Of a DNA stretch of 22,388 bases, positions 14,873 through 22,388 are shown in pieces. The stretch's first letter is position 1; each line of letters starts with the position of its first letter. Location of the stretch: positions 1 to 22,388 of the IMG/VR virus record IMGVR_UViG_3300046010_000356; one strand, written 5' to 3'. A program made the position numbers and the translations under genes. The notes beneath the pieces were generated by a model, which worked only from the letters and a program-made list of their open reading frames with translations, searched no databases and was not told where the DNA came from. Source of the stretch: a virus.

Positions 14873-16933
14873 TTACTTCATGTCTTTTTTAATGGATTCT
14901 ATTTCTTTTTGTTGTTCTTTTATAGTTTCTATTATCAATGGTATTATTTTTTCATAATGGATAGTTAAGTAATTCATACCACTTATACTGTTTCCTTTTT
15001 CGTCTGTATCAAAAGGTGCTTTGGATACTGCTTCTGGTATGATTTTTTGTACTTCCTGTGCTATCAAACCTACTTGTTTATTATAATTTAGGTATCCGTA
15101 AGTTTCTGCCAATTTATTTTGTGTATAGATAACACCGTTCAATGTATATAATTTTTCACCAGCATTTTTAATAGTTTCTATATTATCTTTTAACCTAATA
15201 TCGGAATAAAATGCAGTAATTTGATTAGTTGCTCTTATTTCACCGGCAACACCTGATGCTGGAGTTCCAACACCCAATGAAGATACTGATGTTTGAAGTG
15301 TACTAGAAGAACCCTGTGCTCCTGCAACACCTTGCGCTCCAGCTGGTCCTTGTACACCCTGCGCCCCTTGTACACCTGCTCCAGAAGTACCTTGCACACC
15401 TTGTCTACCTTGTACACCTGCAACACCAGCCGGTCCTTGAGCGCCTTGCACACCTTGTCTACCTTGAGCGCCTTGTGGACCTTGTGCTCCTGCAACACCC
15501 TGTGCTCCTGCAACACCAGCCACGCCTTGTGGTCCTTGTCTACCTAATACACCTTGTACACCCTGAATACCCTGAACGCCCTGTGCTCCTACAACACCAG
15601 CTGCGCCCTGAACTCCTTGTACACCTTGTGGACCCTGAGCGCCTTGTACACCTTGTGCTCCAACAATTCCTTGTGCTCCAGTGATACCGGCTGGACCCTG
15701 AGCGCCTTGTACACCTTGTGCTCCAACAATTCCTTGTACACCTTGCGCTCCAGCAACACCTTGCGCTCCAGCTGGTCCCTGTACGCCCGCTGGACCCTGA
15801 GCACCTAAACCTTGTGCGCCTTGTCTACCTTGTGGACCTTGAGCTCCTGCAACGCCTTGAACACCAGCAACCCCCGATGCACCCTGTGCTCCGGCCGCAC
15901 CTTGAACACCTTGTGGACCTTGTGCTCCCTGTCTGCCTTGTGGACCTTGAGCACCTGAAACTCCAACAACCCCTGATACACCAGCAGACCCTTGAACACC
16001 TTGTGGACCTTGAACACCTTGTGAACCTTGTGCTCCCTGTACACCTTGTACACCTTGTGCTCCGGCCGCACCTTGTGCTCCAACAACACCAGTAACACCT
16101 TGTACACCTTGTGGTCCTTGAACGCCCTGAGTTCCAGCAGTACCTTGAACGCCTGCCACACCTTGTGGTCCTTGAACACCTTGTGGTCCTTGAACACCCG
16201 CCGGTCCTTGTGATCCTTGAACACCTTGTGTACCTTGAGAACCAGCAGTACCTTGAACGCCGGTGACACCTTGAACGCCAGCTGGACCTTGAACACCGGC
16301 GACACCTTGTGCTCCTTGTACACCCTGCGACCCCTGTGAACCAGAAGCACCTTGTGTTCCTTGTGGTCCTTGAACACCTGCAACACCTTGTGCTCCAGCA
16401 ACACCAGTAGTTCCTGCTGATCCTTGTACACCTTGCGCTCCAGCAGAACCTTGAGAACCCGATGTACCCTGCACACCCTGTCTACCTTGAGCCCCAACTA
16501 CACCTTGAACTCCCGCAACACCAGTAGCTCCTTGAACACCTTGTGCGCCAGCAACACCTTGTGACCCTTGTGGTCCCTGTGATCCTTGTACACCTTGTGC
16601 TCCAATAACACCCTGAACGCCTTGAGCACCAGAAACACCAGCAACACCTTGTGCGCCAGCAGTACCTTGAGAACCAGCTGCACCCTGAACGCCTTGAGCA
16701 CCAACAGAACCTTGTGCTCCCGCTGACCCTTGTCTACCTTGAACCCCAACAGACCCTTGTGCGCCTTGTGATCCTACACTTCCCTGTACACCAGAAGCCC
16801 CTTGAACACCTTGTGATCCTTGTGCTCCTTTGATATTAAAAGGTAAACCTATCCAAACACCATTTGCAGCAATAACATTGTTTGAACCAACAGTAAGACC
16901 AGTTTTTATAATGAAATTATTACTTGTGGCCAT
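14873..16933 (-). CDS. Collagen-like fibre protein B with S74 chaperone domain
   Basis: The 686-residue protein has an N-terminal head (1-35) nearly identical to that of A in the segment [12 protein letters not shown]. Residues 36-375 are 113 Gly-X-Y triplets with no interruption. A single two-residue break G-L-G at 375-377 is followed by 47 triplets, a G-A-G break at 518-520, and 7 more triplets. The C-terminus holds S74 with YSDIRLK (catalytic Ser577, Lys582), LIAQEVQKIIPEAV and a coiled tail. Gln dominates the Y position and Pro sits mostly in X. The stretch could form a triple helix of roughly 145 nm if fully folded at 0.29 nm per residue. AGAGA lies before the ATG, 3 bases after the C stop. 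As with A and C, it probably forms a thin trimeric fibre. Confidence 0.92.
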   Translation of the reverse strand: MATSNNFIIKTGLTVGSNNVIAANGVWIGLPFNIKGAQGSQGVQGASGVQGSVGSQGAQGSVGVQGRQGSAGAQGSVGAQGVQGAAGSQGTAGAQGVAGVSGAQGVQGVIGAQGVQGSQGPQGSQGVAGAQGVQGATGVAGVQGVVGAQGRQGVQGTSGSQGSAGAQGVQGSAGTTGVAGAQGVAGVQGPQGTQGASGSQGSQGVQGAQGVAGVQGPAGVQGVTGVQGTAGSQGTQGVQGSQGPAGVQGPQGVQGPQGVAGVQGTAGTQGVQGPQGVQGVTGVVGAQGAAGAQGVQGVQGAQGSQGVQGPQGVQGSAGVSGVVGVSGAQGPQGRQGAQGPQGVQGAAGAQGASGVAGVQGVAGAQGPQGRQGAQGLGAQGPAGVQGPAGAQGVAGAQGVQGIVGAQGVQGAQGPAGITGAQGIVGAQGVQGAQGPQGVQGVQGAAGVVGAQGVQGIQGVQGVLGRQGPQGVAGVAGAQGVAGAQGPQGAQGRQGVQGAQGPAGVAGVQGRQGVQGTSGAGVQGAQGVQGPAGAQGVAGAQGSSSTLQTSVSSLGVGTPASGVAGEIRATNQITAFYSDIRLKDNIETIKNAGEKLYTLNGVIYTQNKLAETYGYLNYNKQVGLIAQEVQKIIPEAVSKAPFDTDEKGNSISGMNYLTIHYEKIIPLIIETIKEQQKEIESIKKDMK
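15629..15737 (-). repeat. Exact 46-base direct repeat, 63 bp apart, in collagen gene B
   Basis: Bases 15629-15674 and 15692-15737 are identical, including all synonymous positions, whereas most collagen triplets differ in codon choice. The offset of 63 bp equals seven triplets. This suggests a recent in-frame duplication of [14 protein letters not shown]-type sequence. Confidence 0.8.
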
Positions 16934-16936
16934 TTG

Positions 16937-19018
16937 TTAAATCTCTTTTAAATCGTCCATTAATTTTTTAATTTCAATTTGTTGTTCTTTTATTGCTTGT
17001 ATAAGAATAGGAACTAAAATTTCATATTGTACGGTGAGATAGTTTTGTCCCGAAATACTATTACCATTTTCATCTAAATCAAATGGAGCAGGTTTTGTTA
17101 TTTCTGGTGCAAACTGTTGTATTTGTTGTGCTATAACACCTATTTGTCTATCATAATTTTTATAACCAAATTTCTCCGCAAACCTATTTTGAGTAAAATA
17201 TATTCCAGTTATATTCAGAACTTTTTCCAAACAATTATCTATAACTCGAATATTCTTTTTTAACCTTCTGTCAGAATAATATGCAGTTATAGTACCAGAT
17301 GCTCTTATTTCTCCTTGTGCTCCTGTTGCGGCATTTACACCTAAAGTAATAACGTTAGGTGTAGAATTTGTTGATGCTGCTCCTTGTGCGCCTGCCGCAC
17401 CTTGTGGTCCTTGTATACCTTGTCTACCTGGTGGACCTTGTACGCCAGTAGAAGATGCAGTGCCTTGAACTCCCGCAACACCTTGTGCGCCAGCTGCACC
17501 TTGTACACCTTGTGGACCCGCAACACCTTGTACACCTTGTCGTCCTTGAACACCAGCAACACCAGCAGACCCCTGAACACCTTGAGCGCCAGCAGAACCT
17601 TGAACACCAACTGCTCCAGCCGTTCCTTGTGCTCCAACAAGACCGGCAGACCCTTGAGCTCCCTGAGCGCCTTGAGCACCAACAACACCTTGTACACCTT
17701 GTCGTCCTTGTACACCTGCAACTCCTTGTGCTCCAACACCTTGTGGACCTTGAGCCCCTTGAGAACCCTGCGGTCCTTGTCTACCTTGTGCGCCTTGTGC
17801 TCCGGGAACACCTTGAGCACCAACTGAACCCTGTGCGCCTTGTGCGCCAGCAGCGCCTTGTACACCTTGTGGACCTTGAACACCGGCGACACCTTGTGCT
17901 CCAACAGAACCTTGAACACCAACGACACCAGAAACACCAGCAATACCTTGTACACCTTGTGGTCCTTGCACCCCTTGAGCACCTTGTGCTCCAGCGACAC
18001 CCTGCGAACCTGCAACACCAGCTGGTCCTTGTGTTCCAATGTTACCCTGAGCGCCTTGAGCACCTTGTCGCCCCTGAGCACCAGCAGTACCTTGCGCTCC
18101 AGCAACACCTTGTGCGCCTACTGTACCTTGTGGACCTTGAACACCAGCTGGTCCTTGTACACCTTGAACACCTTGTCGCCCCTGAGCACCAGCCGTACCT
18201 TGTGCTCCAGCCGTACCTTGTGCTCCGGTTGCACCTTGTGATCCAATAACACCTTGTCTCCCTTGTGGACCTTGTATACCTTGAGCACCAACTAAACCCT
18301 GTATACCTTGTGCTCCTGCGACACCTTGTGCGCCAGGGGAACCTTGTGCGCCTTGTACTCCTTGTGCTCCTGCTGCGCCTTGTACTCCTTGTGCTCCCAC
18401 AACACCGGTAGAACCCTGTGCTCCTGGTGAACCTTGAACACCTTGTGCTCCTGCGACACCTTGTGGACCTTGAGCACCTTGAGCACCTTGTGGTCCTTGT
18501 ACACCTTGTGGACCCTGTACACCCTGTGCTCCAGCAGTACCTTGAACACCTGCAACACCAGTTGCGCCAATAGTCCCTTGTGCGCCTGCTGAACCTTGTG
18601 GTCCTTGTACACCCGATGGTCCTTGTGATCCTTGAACACCTGCAACACCCTGAGCACCTGCAACACCCTGAGCACCCGCAGCACCTTGTACACCTTGTGG
18701 TCCTTGAGCACCTTGAGCACCTTGAGCGCCAATTGAACCCTGTGAACCATTAGTTCCCTGTACACCTTGTGCGCCTTGTACGCCTGATGCTCCTTGTGCT
18801 CCTTGTATACCTTGAGCACCAACTGATCCTTGAATTCCTGATGCACCTTGAATTCCTGATGCACCTTGTGTTCCTGCGACACCTTGTGCTCCTTGATTAC
18901 CTATTAGATTTGTAGTGGGACCAACCCAATTACCGCCCGCATCAATAACTTTTGTATTATTGGTGGTGTTGCCGACTTCCAGACCATTACGAATTACAAA
19001 AATATAATTATTGGCCAT
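16937..19018 (-). CDS. Collagen-like fibre protein C with S74 chaperone domain
   Basis: The 693-residue protein has a longer, more diverged head (1-39, [20 protein letters not shown], then GGNWVGP). Residues 40-427 are 129 uninterrupted Gly-X-Y triplets. A G-V-G break at 427-429 follows, then 30 triplets, a six-residue GTASST slip at 519, and seven triplets that include the only G-P-P. The linker [25 protein letters not shown] leads to S74 with YSDRRLK (Ser582, Lys587) and [14 protein letters not shown]. The dyad is intact. Three bases separate it from the upstream fibre stop, and no Shine-Dalgarno is visible, so it may depend on reinitiation. It is the first of the three collagen paralogues and is likely a structural fibre co-assembled with A and B or used alongside them. 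Confidence 0.92.
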   Translation of the reverse strand: MANNYIFVIRNGLEVGNTTNNTKVIDAGGNWVGPTTNLIGNQGAQGVAGTQGASGIQGASGIQGSVGAQGIQGAQGASGVQGAQGVQGTNGSQGSIGAQGAQGAQGPQGVQGAAGAQGVAGAQGVAGVQGSQGPSGVQGPQGSAGAQGTIGATGVAGVQGTAGAQGVQGPQGVQGPQGAQGAQGPQGVAGAQGVQGSPGAQGSTGVVGAQGVQGAAGAQGVQGAQGSPGAQGVAGAQGIQGLVGAQGIQGPQGRQGVIGSQGATGAQGTAGAQGTAGAQGRQGVQGVQGPAGVQGPQGTVGAQGVAGAQGTAGAQGRQGAQGAQGNIGTQGPAGVAGSQGVAGAQGAQGVQGPQGVQGIAGVSGVVGVQGSVGAQGVAGVQGPQGVQGAAGAQGAQGSVGAQGVPGAQGAQGRQGPQGSQGAQGPQGVGAQGVAGVQGRQGVQGVVGAQGAQGAQGSAGLVGAQGTAGAVGVQGSAGAQGVQGSAGVAGVQGRQGVQGVAGPQGVQGAAGAQGVAGVQGTASSTGVQGPPGRQGIQGPQGAAGAQGAASTNSTPNVITLGVNAATGAQGEIRASGTITAYYSDRRLKKNIRVIDNCLEKVLNITGIYFTQNRFAEKFGYKNYDRQIGVIAQQIQQFAPEITKPAPFDLDENGNSISGQNYLTVQYEILVPILIQAIKEQQIEIKKLMDDLKEI

Positions 19019-19021
19019 CGT

Positions 19022-22000
19022 TTACACAGTTATTAAATTTTTAGCTACCTTTATGGTAGTTATAGCATTTGTTGGAGTAAATAATAAATTTAATGTTCCA
19101 GTAGTAATAGTTGCATCGAATGTACCTAACGATACACCTGTAAATATTTCACCATATTGAGAAAGGTATACAGTAGTCCCATTATGTACTAATAATAACT
19201 CTATTACATGATAACTAGAACCTGATGTTATTTGTGCTTGATACTTAGCACTTCTATATGTGGCGGATGCAAAAGAGTCTACCGATACTTGTGCTGTACT
19301 GGATGTAGTAAATGTATTAGCATCAAGAAGATATAGAGAATCGAGTAATAATGTTGCACTAGAAATTGATGTTGTTGTTAACGCACCAGTATTAGCTGTT
19401 CCTGCAACATCTAGTTTATATGCAGGTGAAGTAGTTCCGATGCCAATATTACCAGAAGTATTGATATATAATCTACTTGATCCTCCTGCGGTTTTTAAAT
19501 TTATAGAATTGATACCCTGCAATGATAATGATGAAGCGCGAGTAAAAATCGAATTATCTGTGTCTACACCAATTGTATATAATCTACTATCACCCGCAGA
19601 AAAAGTTAAACCAGAAATCGCAGTATCGTTTGTAAACTGTATTAGTTCTTGTGCGTCTTGACTCGCTGGACTTGGGGTTGCTGATGATACACCATATATC
19701 ACTCTAGTTCCGGTTGTTACTAGTGTTATTTTTGCAGCACCAGGAGAAGCAGTACCAATACCTAAATTTCCAGTGGCTGCATTAAAACTTAATGCATTAT
19801 TGGCATTTACTTGTCTATCACCAGAAGTGCCGTTATAAAGAGCAGGATAATATGTACCAGTGGTTGCATTAGTAACTGTTTGATAAGTTGATACGTTAGC
19901 ATTACCAACTGTTGTACTATTGGCTGCCTGCCAACTGAATCCAGCACCAGTTTGATAATTTAGGAATGTATTATTAGTACTTGGTGCAGAGATATAACTG
20001 GTTACACTAGTACCGGTCTGATATAGTATTTGGTTTGCAGACCCACCAGTGATATCATTAGCGAGACCTACAGTTAAACTAGAAGCTGTACCAGTTAAAC
20101 CAGTACCAGGACCAGAGAACTGGCCAGTTGCGGTAATCGAAGGACCACTAATATTGGCATTTAATGTTGCCAACATAAACCCATTAGCAGAGGTACTAAT
20201 AACATTTACATTATCTAATTCATCGCGTACACCTGTAAATAGGTAATAATTATTAGATGCATTTGCTCTGAATAAACCAGTATGGAGGTTGTTTGCTCCA
20301 TTGAAATAATTACCAACAAAACCAATAGAAACTAGGTCTGAACTATAGTTATTAGCACCCAAGTAAATAATCGGGTCACTAATTTCTAAGTGAGTTACAT
20401 TGATATATGAAGTATTACCAGCGAAAGTTGTGTTACCTGATACATTTAAGTCACCGTTAATAACAACACTACCAGAAAATGTACCACCCGAAGAAGGTAA
20501 TGCATAATTAGTGTAGTTACCACTATGTAAAATGGTATTCCAAGAACCCCATGTAGTATCAATACCGGCTCTTAATTTTAATACAGGATTTGTTGTGGAA
20601 TTTACAGCAGATGGTGAGAATAATAATTGATAACTTGGGTCTCCGGTAGATGCAGTTGTACTATCCCACGGAGCATATGTTATTAACCCACTATAATTGC
20701 CAGTTGAACTAAAAGTAGAAGAACTTTTAAATTCTGTCGTTAACCCATAACTATAAGTATTTGGAGTTAAATTAACAGTTCTACCTCCAGAAGTTCCCAT
20801 TACAAAGCCGGGTGTTCTGTATGTTGTTCCATCCCACCCACCAACAGAACGAGAATTATTAGCATTTCCACCAATATTTAAACTAGAAGCAGTACCAGTT
20901 AAACCAGTACCAGCACCAGAGAATGAAGAAGCTGTTACTGAACTGGTGGTAGTTAATGCACCAGCACTACTTAATGTCATTCCTGTAGTTGCACCATCCC
21001 CCCAACTCTGAGAACCTTGGTTGGGATATCTTTCCCACCAAGTTCTTGTTGTTGAACCAGGAATAGTGTATGAAACATCAATCCAAACACCATCATGTAA
21101 TGCTTGAGTTGTCCAACTAGTAGATGTATTGGCTTTTCTTAATCTCCATCTGGTATTATATACAGCATTTGAACCAGCAGAATGTAACTCTGTGGAAATT
21201 GGTATATAATCTCCGGTATTTGCACCTAATGGAGTAATACTTTCTGATACTATCAACCTTCCTACACTGCCGCTTGGTGTTCCACCAATACCCATTTGTC
21301 CAGTAGATGCATTAAATACAAATGCACTATTGGCATTTACTTGTCTATCACCAGAAGTACCATCATAAAGAGCAGGATAATAAGTACCTGTAGTTGCATT
21401 AGTTACTGTTTGGTATGTTGATACATTAGCACTACCAACAGAGGCACTATTCGCTAACTGCCAACTGAATCCTGTACCAGTTTGATAATTTAGGAATGTA
21501 TTATTTTGTGTTGGAGCGGCAATAAAACTAGCAACACCAGATGTACCTTCATAAAATATTTGGTTTGCAGAAGGACCAGTAATATTTAATGAACTAACTG
21601 TTAATGCTCCGGTATTGGCTGTTCCCGCAACATCTAGTTTATATGCAGGTGAACTTGTTCCGATACCAAGATTACCAAGATGGTTGATACGAACCTTTTC
21701 TGTTGGGGTTCCAGCATTTGATGTAAAAAATTCTAATGTGGTTTGATTGGAACCATTATTAGTTGCTCGTATTTGACTATCTCTAACATTAAACCCATTA
21801 TTGGTAGTATCAAAAGATAGTACACTTTGTGTGTTTGCTGTACTTGAAGTGTTTACAATTGCTGCAACTATAGTACCACCAGAGTTTGCTCCTACTACAG
21901 CAAATTTACCCCAAGTACCGGGAGAAGTTGTTCCGATTCCAAAACCACCACTAGTGACATTAAAACTTAATGCATTATTAGCATAGGATGCAAGATCACC

Positions 22001-22387
22001 AGAAGTTGCATTATATAATGATGGATAATATGTTCCTGTAGTTGCATTAGTAACTGTTTGATAAGTTGATACGTTAGCACTACCAACTGATGCACCATTT
22101 GCTAACTGCCAACTAAATCCAGCACCAGTGGTATAATTTAAGAAAGTATTATTTTGTGTTGGAGCGGTAATAAATCCAGTAGTATTAGTACCAGTTTGAT
22201 AAGGTATTCGATTAGCAGCACCGCCTACGATATTTGTGGCCAAACCAGCAGTTAAACTAGAAGCAGTACCGGTCAATCCAGTACCAGCACCAGAGAATGA
22301 GGATGCGGTTACAGTTCCACTAGATGCAGTTATATTGGCAGTGGAAGTAATAGACCCAGTAATTGCAACTGTATTAGCTGCTGAGTC
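19022..22387 (-). CDS. Large repeat-rich tail fibre / virion adhesin, 5' end outside window
   Basis: At least 1121 residues are encoded, and the frame stays open to the right edge. An apparent start at 22276 is only a TTG Leu codon inside the repeated motif GTGLTGTASSL, so the true N-terminus is upstream. The protein is rich in Ser, Thr, Gly and Asn and built of beta-type repeats. Three copies of a module of about 103 residues carry NNTFLNYQTG, FSWQ, NVSTYQTVTNATTGTYYP and GIGT-x-SP. The GIGTTSPAYKLDV element often precedes trimeric fibre tips. A central part (LHSGNYTNYALPSSGGTF, INGDLNVSGNTTFAGNTSYINVTHLEISDPIIYLG) resembles structural proteins of marine T4-like phages. There is no S74 domain; the C-terminus ends in a different beta-rich segment (GSSYHVIELLLVHNG to TTIKVAKNLITV). 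It likely forms a fibre shaft with a receptor-binding end, but its place on the virion is unknown. Confidence 0.8.
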   Translation of the reverse strand, partial: DSAANTVAITGSITSTANITASSGTVTASSFSGAGTGLTGTASSLTAGLATNIVGGAANRIPYQTGTNTTGFITAPTQNNTFLNYTTGAGFSWQLANGASVGSANVSTYQTVTNATTGTYYPSLYNATSGDLASYANNALSFNVTSGGFGIGTTSPGTWGKFAVVGANSGGTIVAAIVNTSSTANTQSVLSFDTTNNGFNVRDSQIRATNNGSNQTTLEFFTSNAGTPTEKVRINHLGNLGIGTSSPAYKLDVAGTANTGALTVSSLNITGPSANQIFYEGTSGVASFIAAPTQNNTFLNYQTGTGFSWQLANSASVGSANVSTYQTVTNATTGTYYPALYDGTSGDRQVNANSAFVFNASTGQMGIGGTPSGSVGRLIVSESITPLGANTGDYIPISTELHSAGSNAVYNTRWRLRKANTSTSWTTQALHDGVWIDVSYTIPGSTTRTWWERYPNQGSQSWGDGATTGMTLSSAGALTTTSSVTASSFSGAGTGLTGTASSLNIGGNANNSRSVGGWDGTTYRTPGFVMGTSGGRTVNLTPNTYSYGLTTEFKSSSTFSSTGNYSGLITYAPWDSTTASTGDPSYQLLFSPSAVNSTTNPVLKLRAGIDTTWGSWNTILHSGNYTNYALPSSGGTFSGSVVINGDLNVSGNTTFAGNTSYINVTHLEISDPIIYLGANNYSSDLVSIGFVGNYFNGANNLHTGLFRANASNNYYLFTGVRDELDNVNVISTSANGFMLATLNANISGPSITATGQFSGPGTGLTGTASSLTVGLANDITGGSANQILYQTGTSVTSYISAPSTNNTFLNYQTGAGFSWQAANSTTVGNANVSTYQTVTNATTGTYYPALYNGTSGDRQVNANNALSFNAATGNLGIGTASPGAAKITLVTTGTRVIYGVSSATPSPASQDAQELIQFTNDTAISGLTFSAGDSRLYTIGVDTDNSIFTRASSLSLQGINSINLKTAGGSSRLYINTSGNIGIGTTSPAYKLDVAGTANTGALTTTSISSATLLLDSLYLLDANTFTTSSTAQVSVDSFASATYRSAKYQAQITSGSSYHVIELLLVHNGTTVYLSQYGEIFTGVSLGTFDATITTGTLNLLFTPTNAITTIKVAKNLITV
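19739..20047 (-). repeat. Fibre module copy 3
   Basis: This is the third copy of the 103-residue fibre module, from GGSANQILYQTG to GIGTASPG. It shares the strings NVSTYQTVTNATTGTYYPAL and GTSGDRQVNAN with copy 2. Confidence 0.8.
21269..21577 (-). repeat. Fibre module copy 2
   Basis: This is the second copy, from GPSANQIFYEG to GIGGTPSG, starting 216 residues after copy 1. APTQNNTFLNY and FSWQLAN match copy 1. Confidence 0.8.
21917..22225 (-). repeat. Fibre module copy 1
   Basis: This is the copy nearest the N-terminus, from GGAANRIPYQTG to GIGTTSPG. It is more diverged after TYYPSLYNATSGD than copies 2 and 3 are from each other. Confidence 0.8.
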
Positions 22388-22388
22388 A

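Noticed and set aside
13359-18249. Long open frames on the plus strand and in other minus-strand frames across the collagen genes
   Set aside because: They are produced by the 9-base Gly-X-Y repeat, give monotonous Leu/Val/His or Cys/Thr/Leu strings, and lack ribosome binding sites. The Gly-X-Y frame alone links to recognisable head and S74 domains.
12847-19018. CRISPR array or tandem non-coding repeat
   Set aside because: The repetition is codon-based (9 bp and 105 bp in frame) inside long open genes; there are no constant repeats with unique spacers and no cas genes.
22276-22276. Start codon of the large fibre gene
   Set aside because: The codon is TTG inside the repeated motif GTGLTGTASSL, has no ribosome binding site, and the frame stays open to the window edge.

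Overview
The window is part of the genome of a contractile-tailed, T4-like phage. The evidence is an unbroken block of head-completion, packaging and tail genes in the T4 order 13-14-15-16-17-18-19-20. The AT-rich composition, the short T4 gp13/14/15 relatives, a 2OG-Fe(II) oxygenase and S74 fibres suggest an environmental lineage near the cyanophage/pelagiphage groups. The host cannot be read from this sequence. Every supported gene lies on the minus strand, so transcription runs from high to low coordinates.

Region 1 (22388 to 8508) is a compact late-type operon of fibres and modifying enzymes. It starts with a large repeat-rich fibre gene cut by the window edge. Three tandem collagen-like fibre genes follow. 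Each has a conserved N-terminal head of about 35 residues, 140 to 170 Gly-X-Y triplets, and a C-terminal Peptidase_S74 autocleaving chaperone domain with its Ser/Lys dyad intact. After these come a prolyl-hydroxylase-like 2OG-Fe(II) oxygenase, a 774-residue protein (methyltransferase, GT2 glycosyltransferase, TPR-like segment, second oxygenase-like domain) and a 421-residue GT2-methyltransferase fusion. Most gaps are 4 nt or less, one junction overlaps, and several genes lack a clear Shine-Dalgarno sequence, so one coupled transcript is likely. My main hypothesis is a phage-encoded collagen maturation cassette: triple-helical fibres made together with enzymes that could hydroxylate and glycosylate them.

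Region 2 (8507 to 1) is the virion assembly block: gp13 and gp14 (neck), gp15 (tail terminator), gp16 (small terminase), an inserted HNH/NUMOD3 homing endonuclease, gp17 (large terminase), gp18 (sheath), gp19 (tube) and the N-terminal half of gp20 (portal). A consensus T4 late promoter before gp13 sits in the loop of an inverted repeat that would mask the gp13 ribosome binding site on read-through RNA but not on late RNA. A UNCG-loop hairpin separates gp19 from gp20.

Other features worth noting are an exact 35-residue (105 bp) period of triple-helix breaks in one collagen gene, a single Gly-Val/Leu-Gly break at a matching motif in all three, a similar small beta-rich segment in adjacent gp14 and gp15, and no ATG start that keeps the homing endonuclease active site. 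No tRNA, CRISPR array or IS element was seen, and no gene-free stretch exceeds 80 bases.
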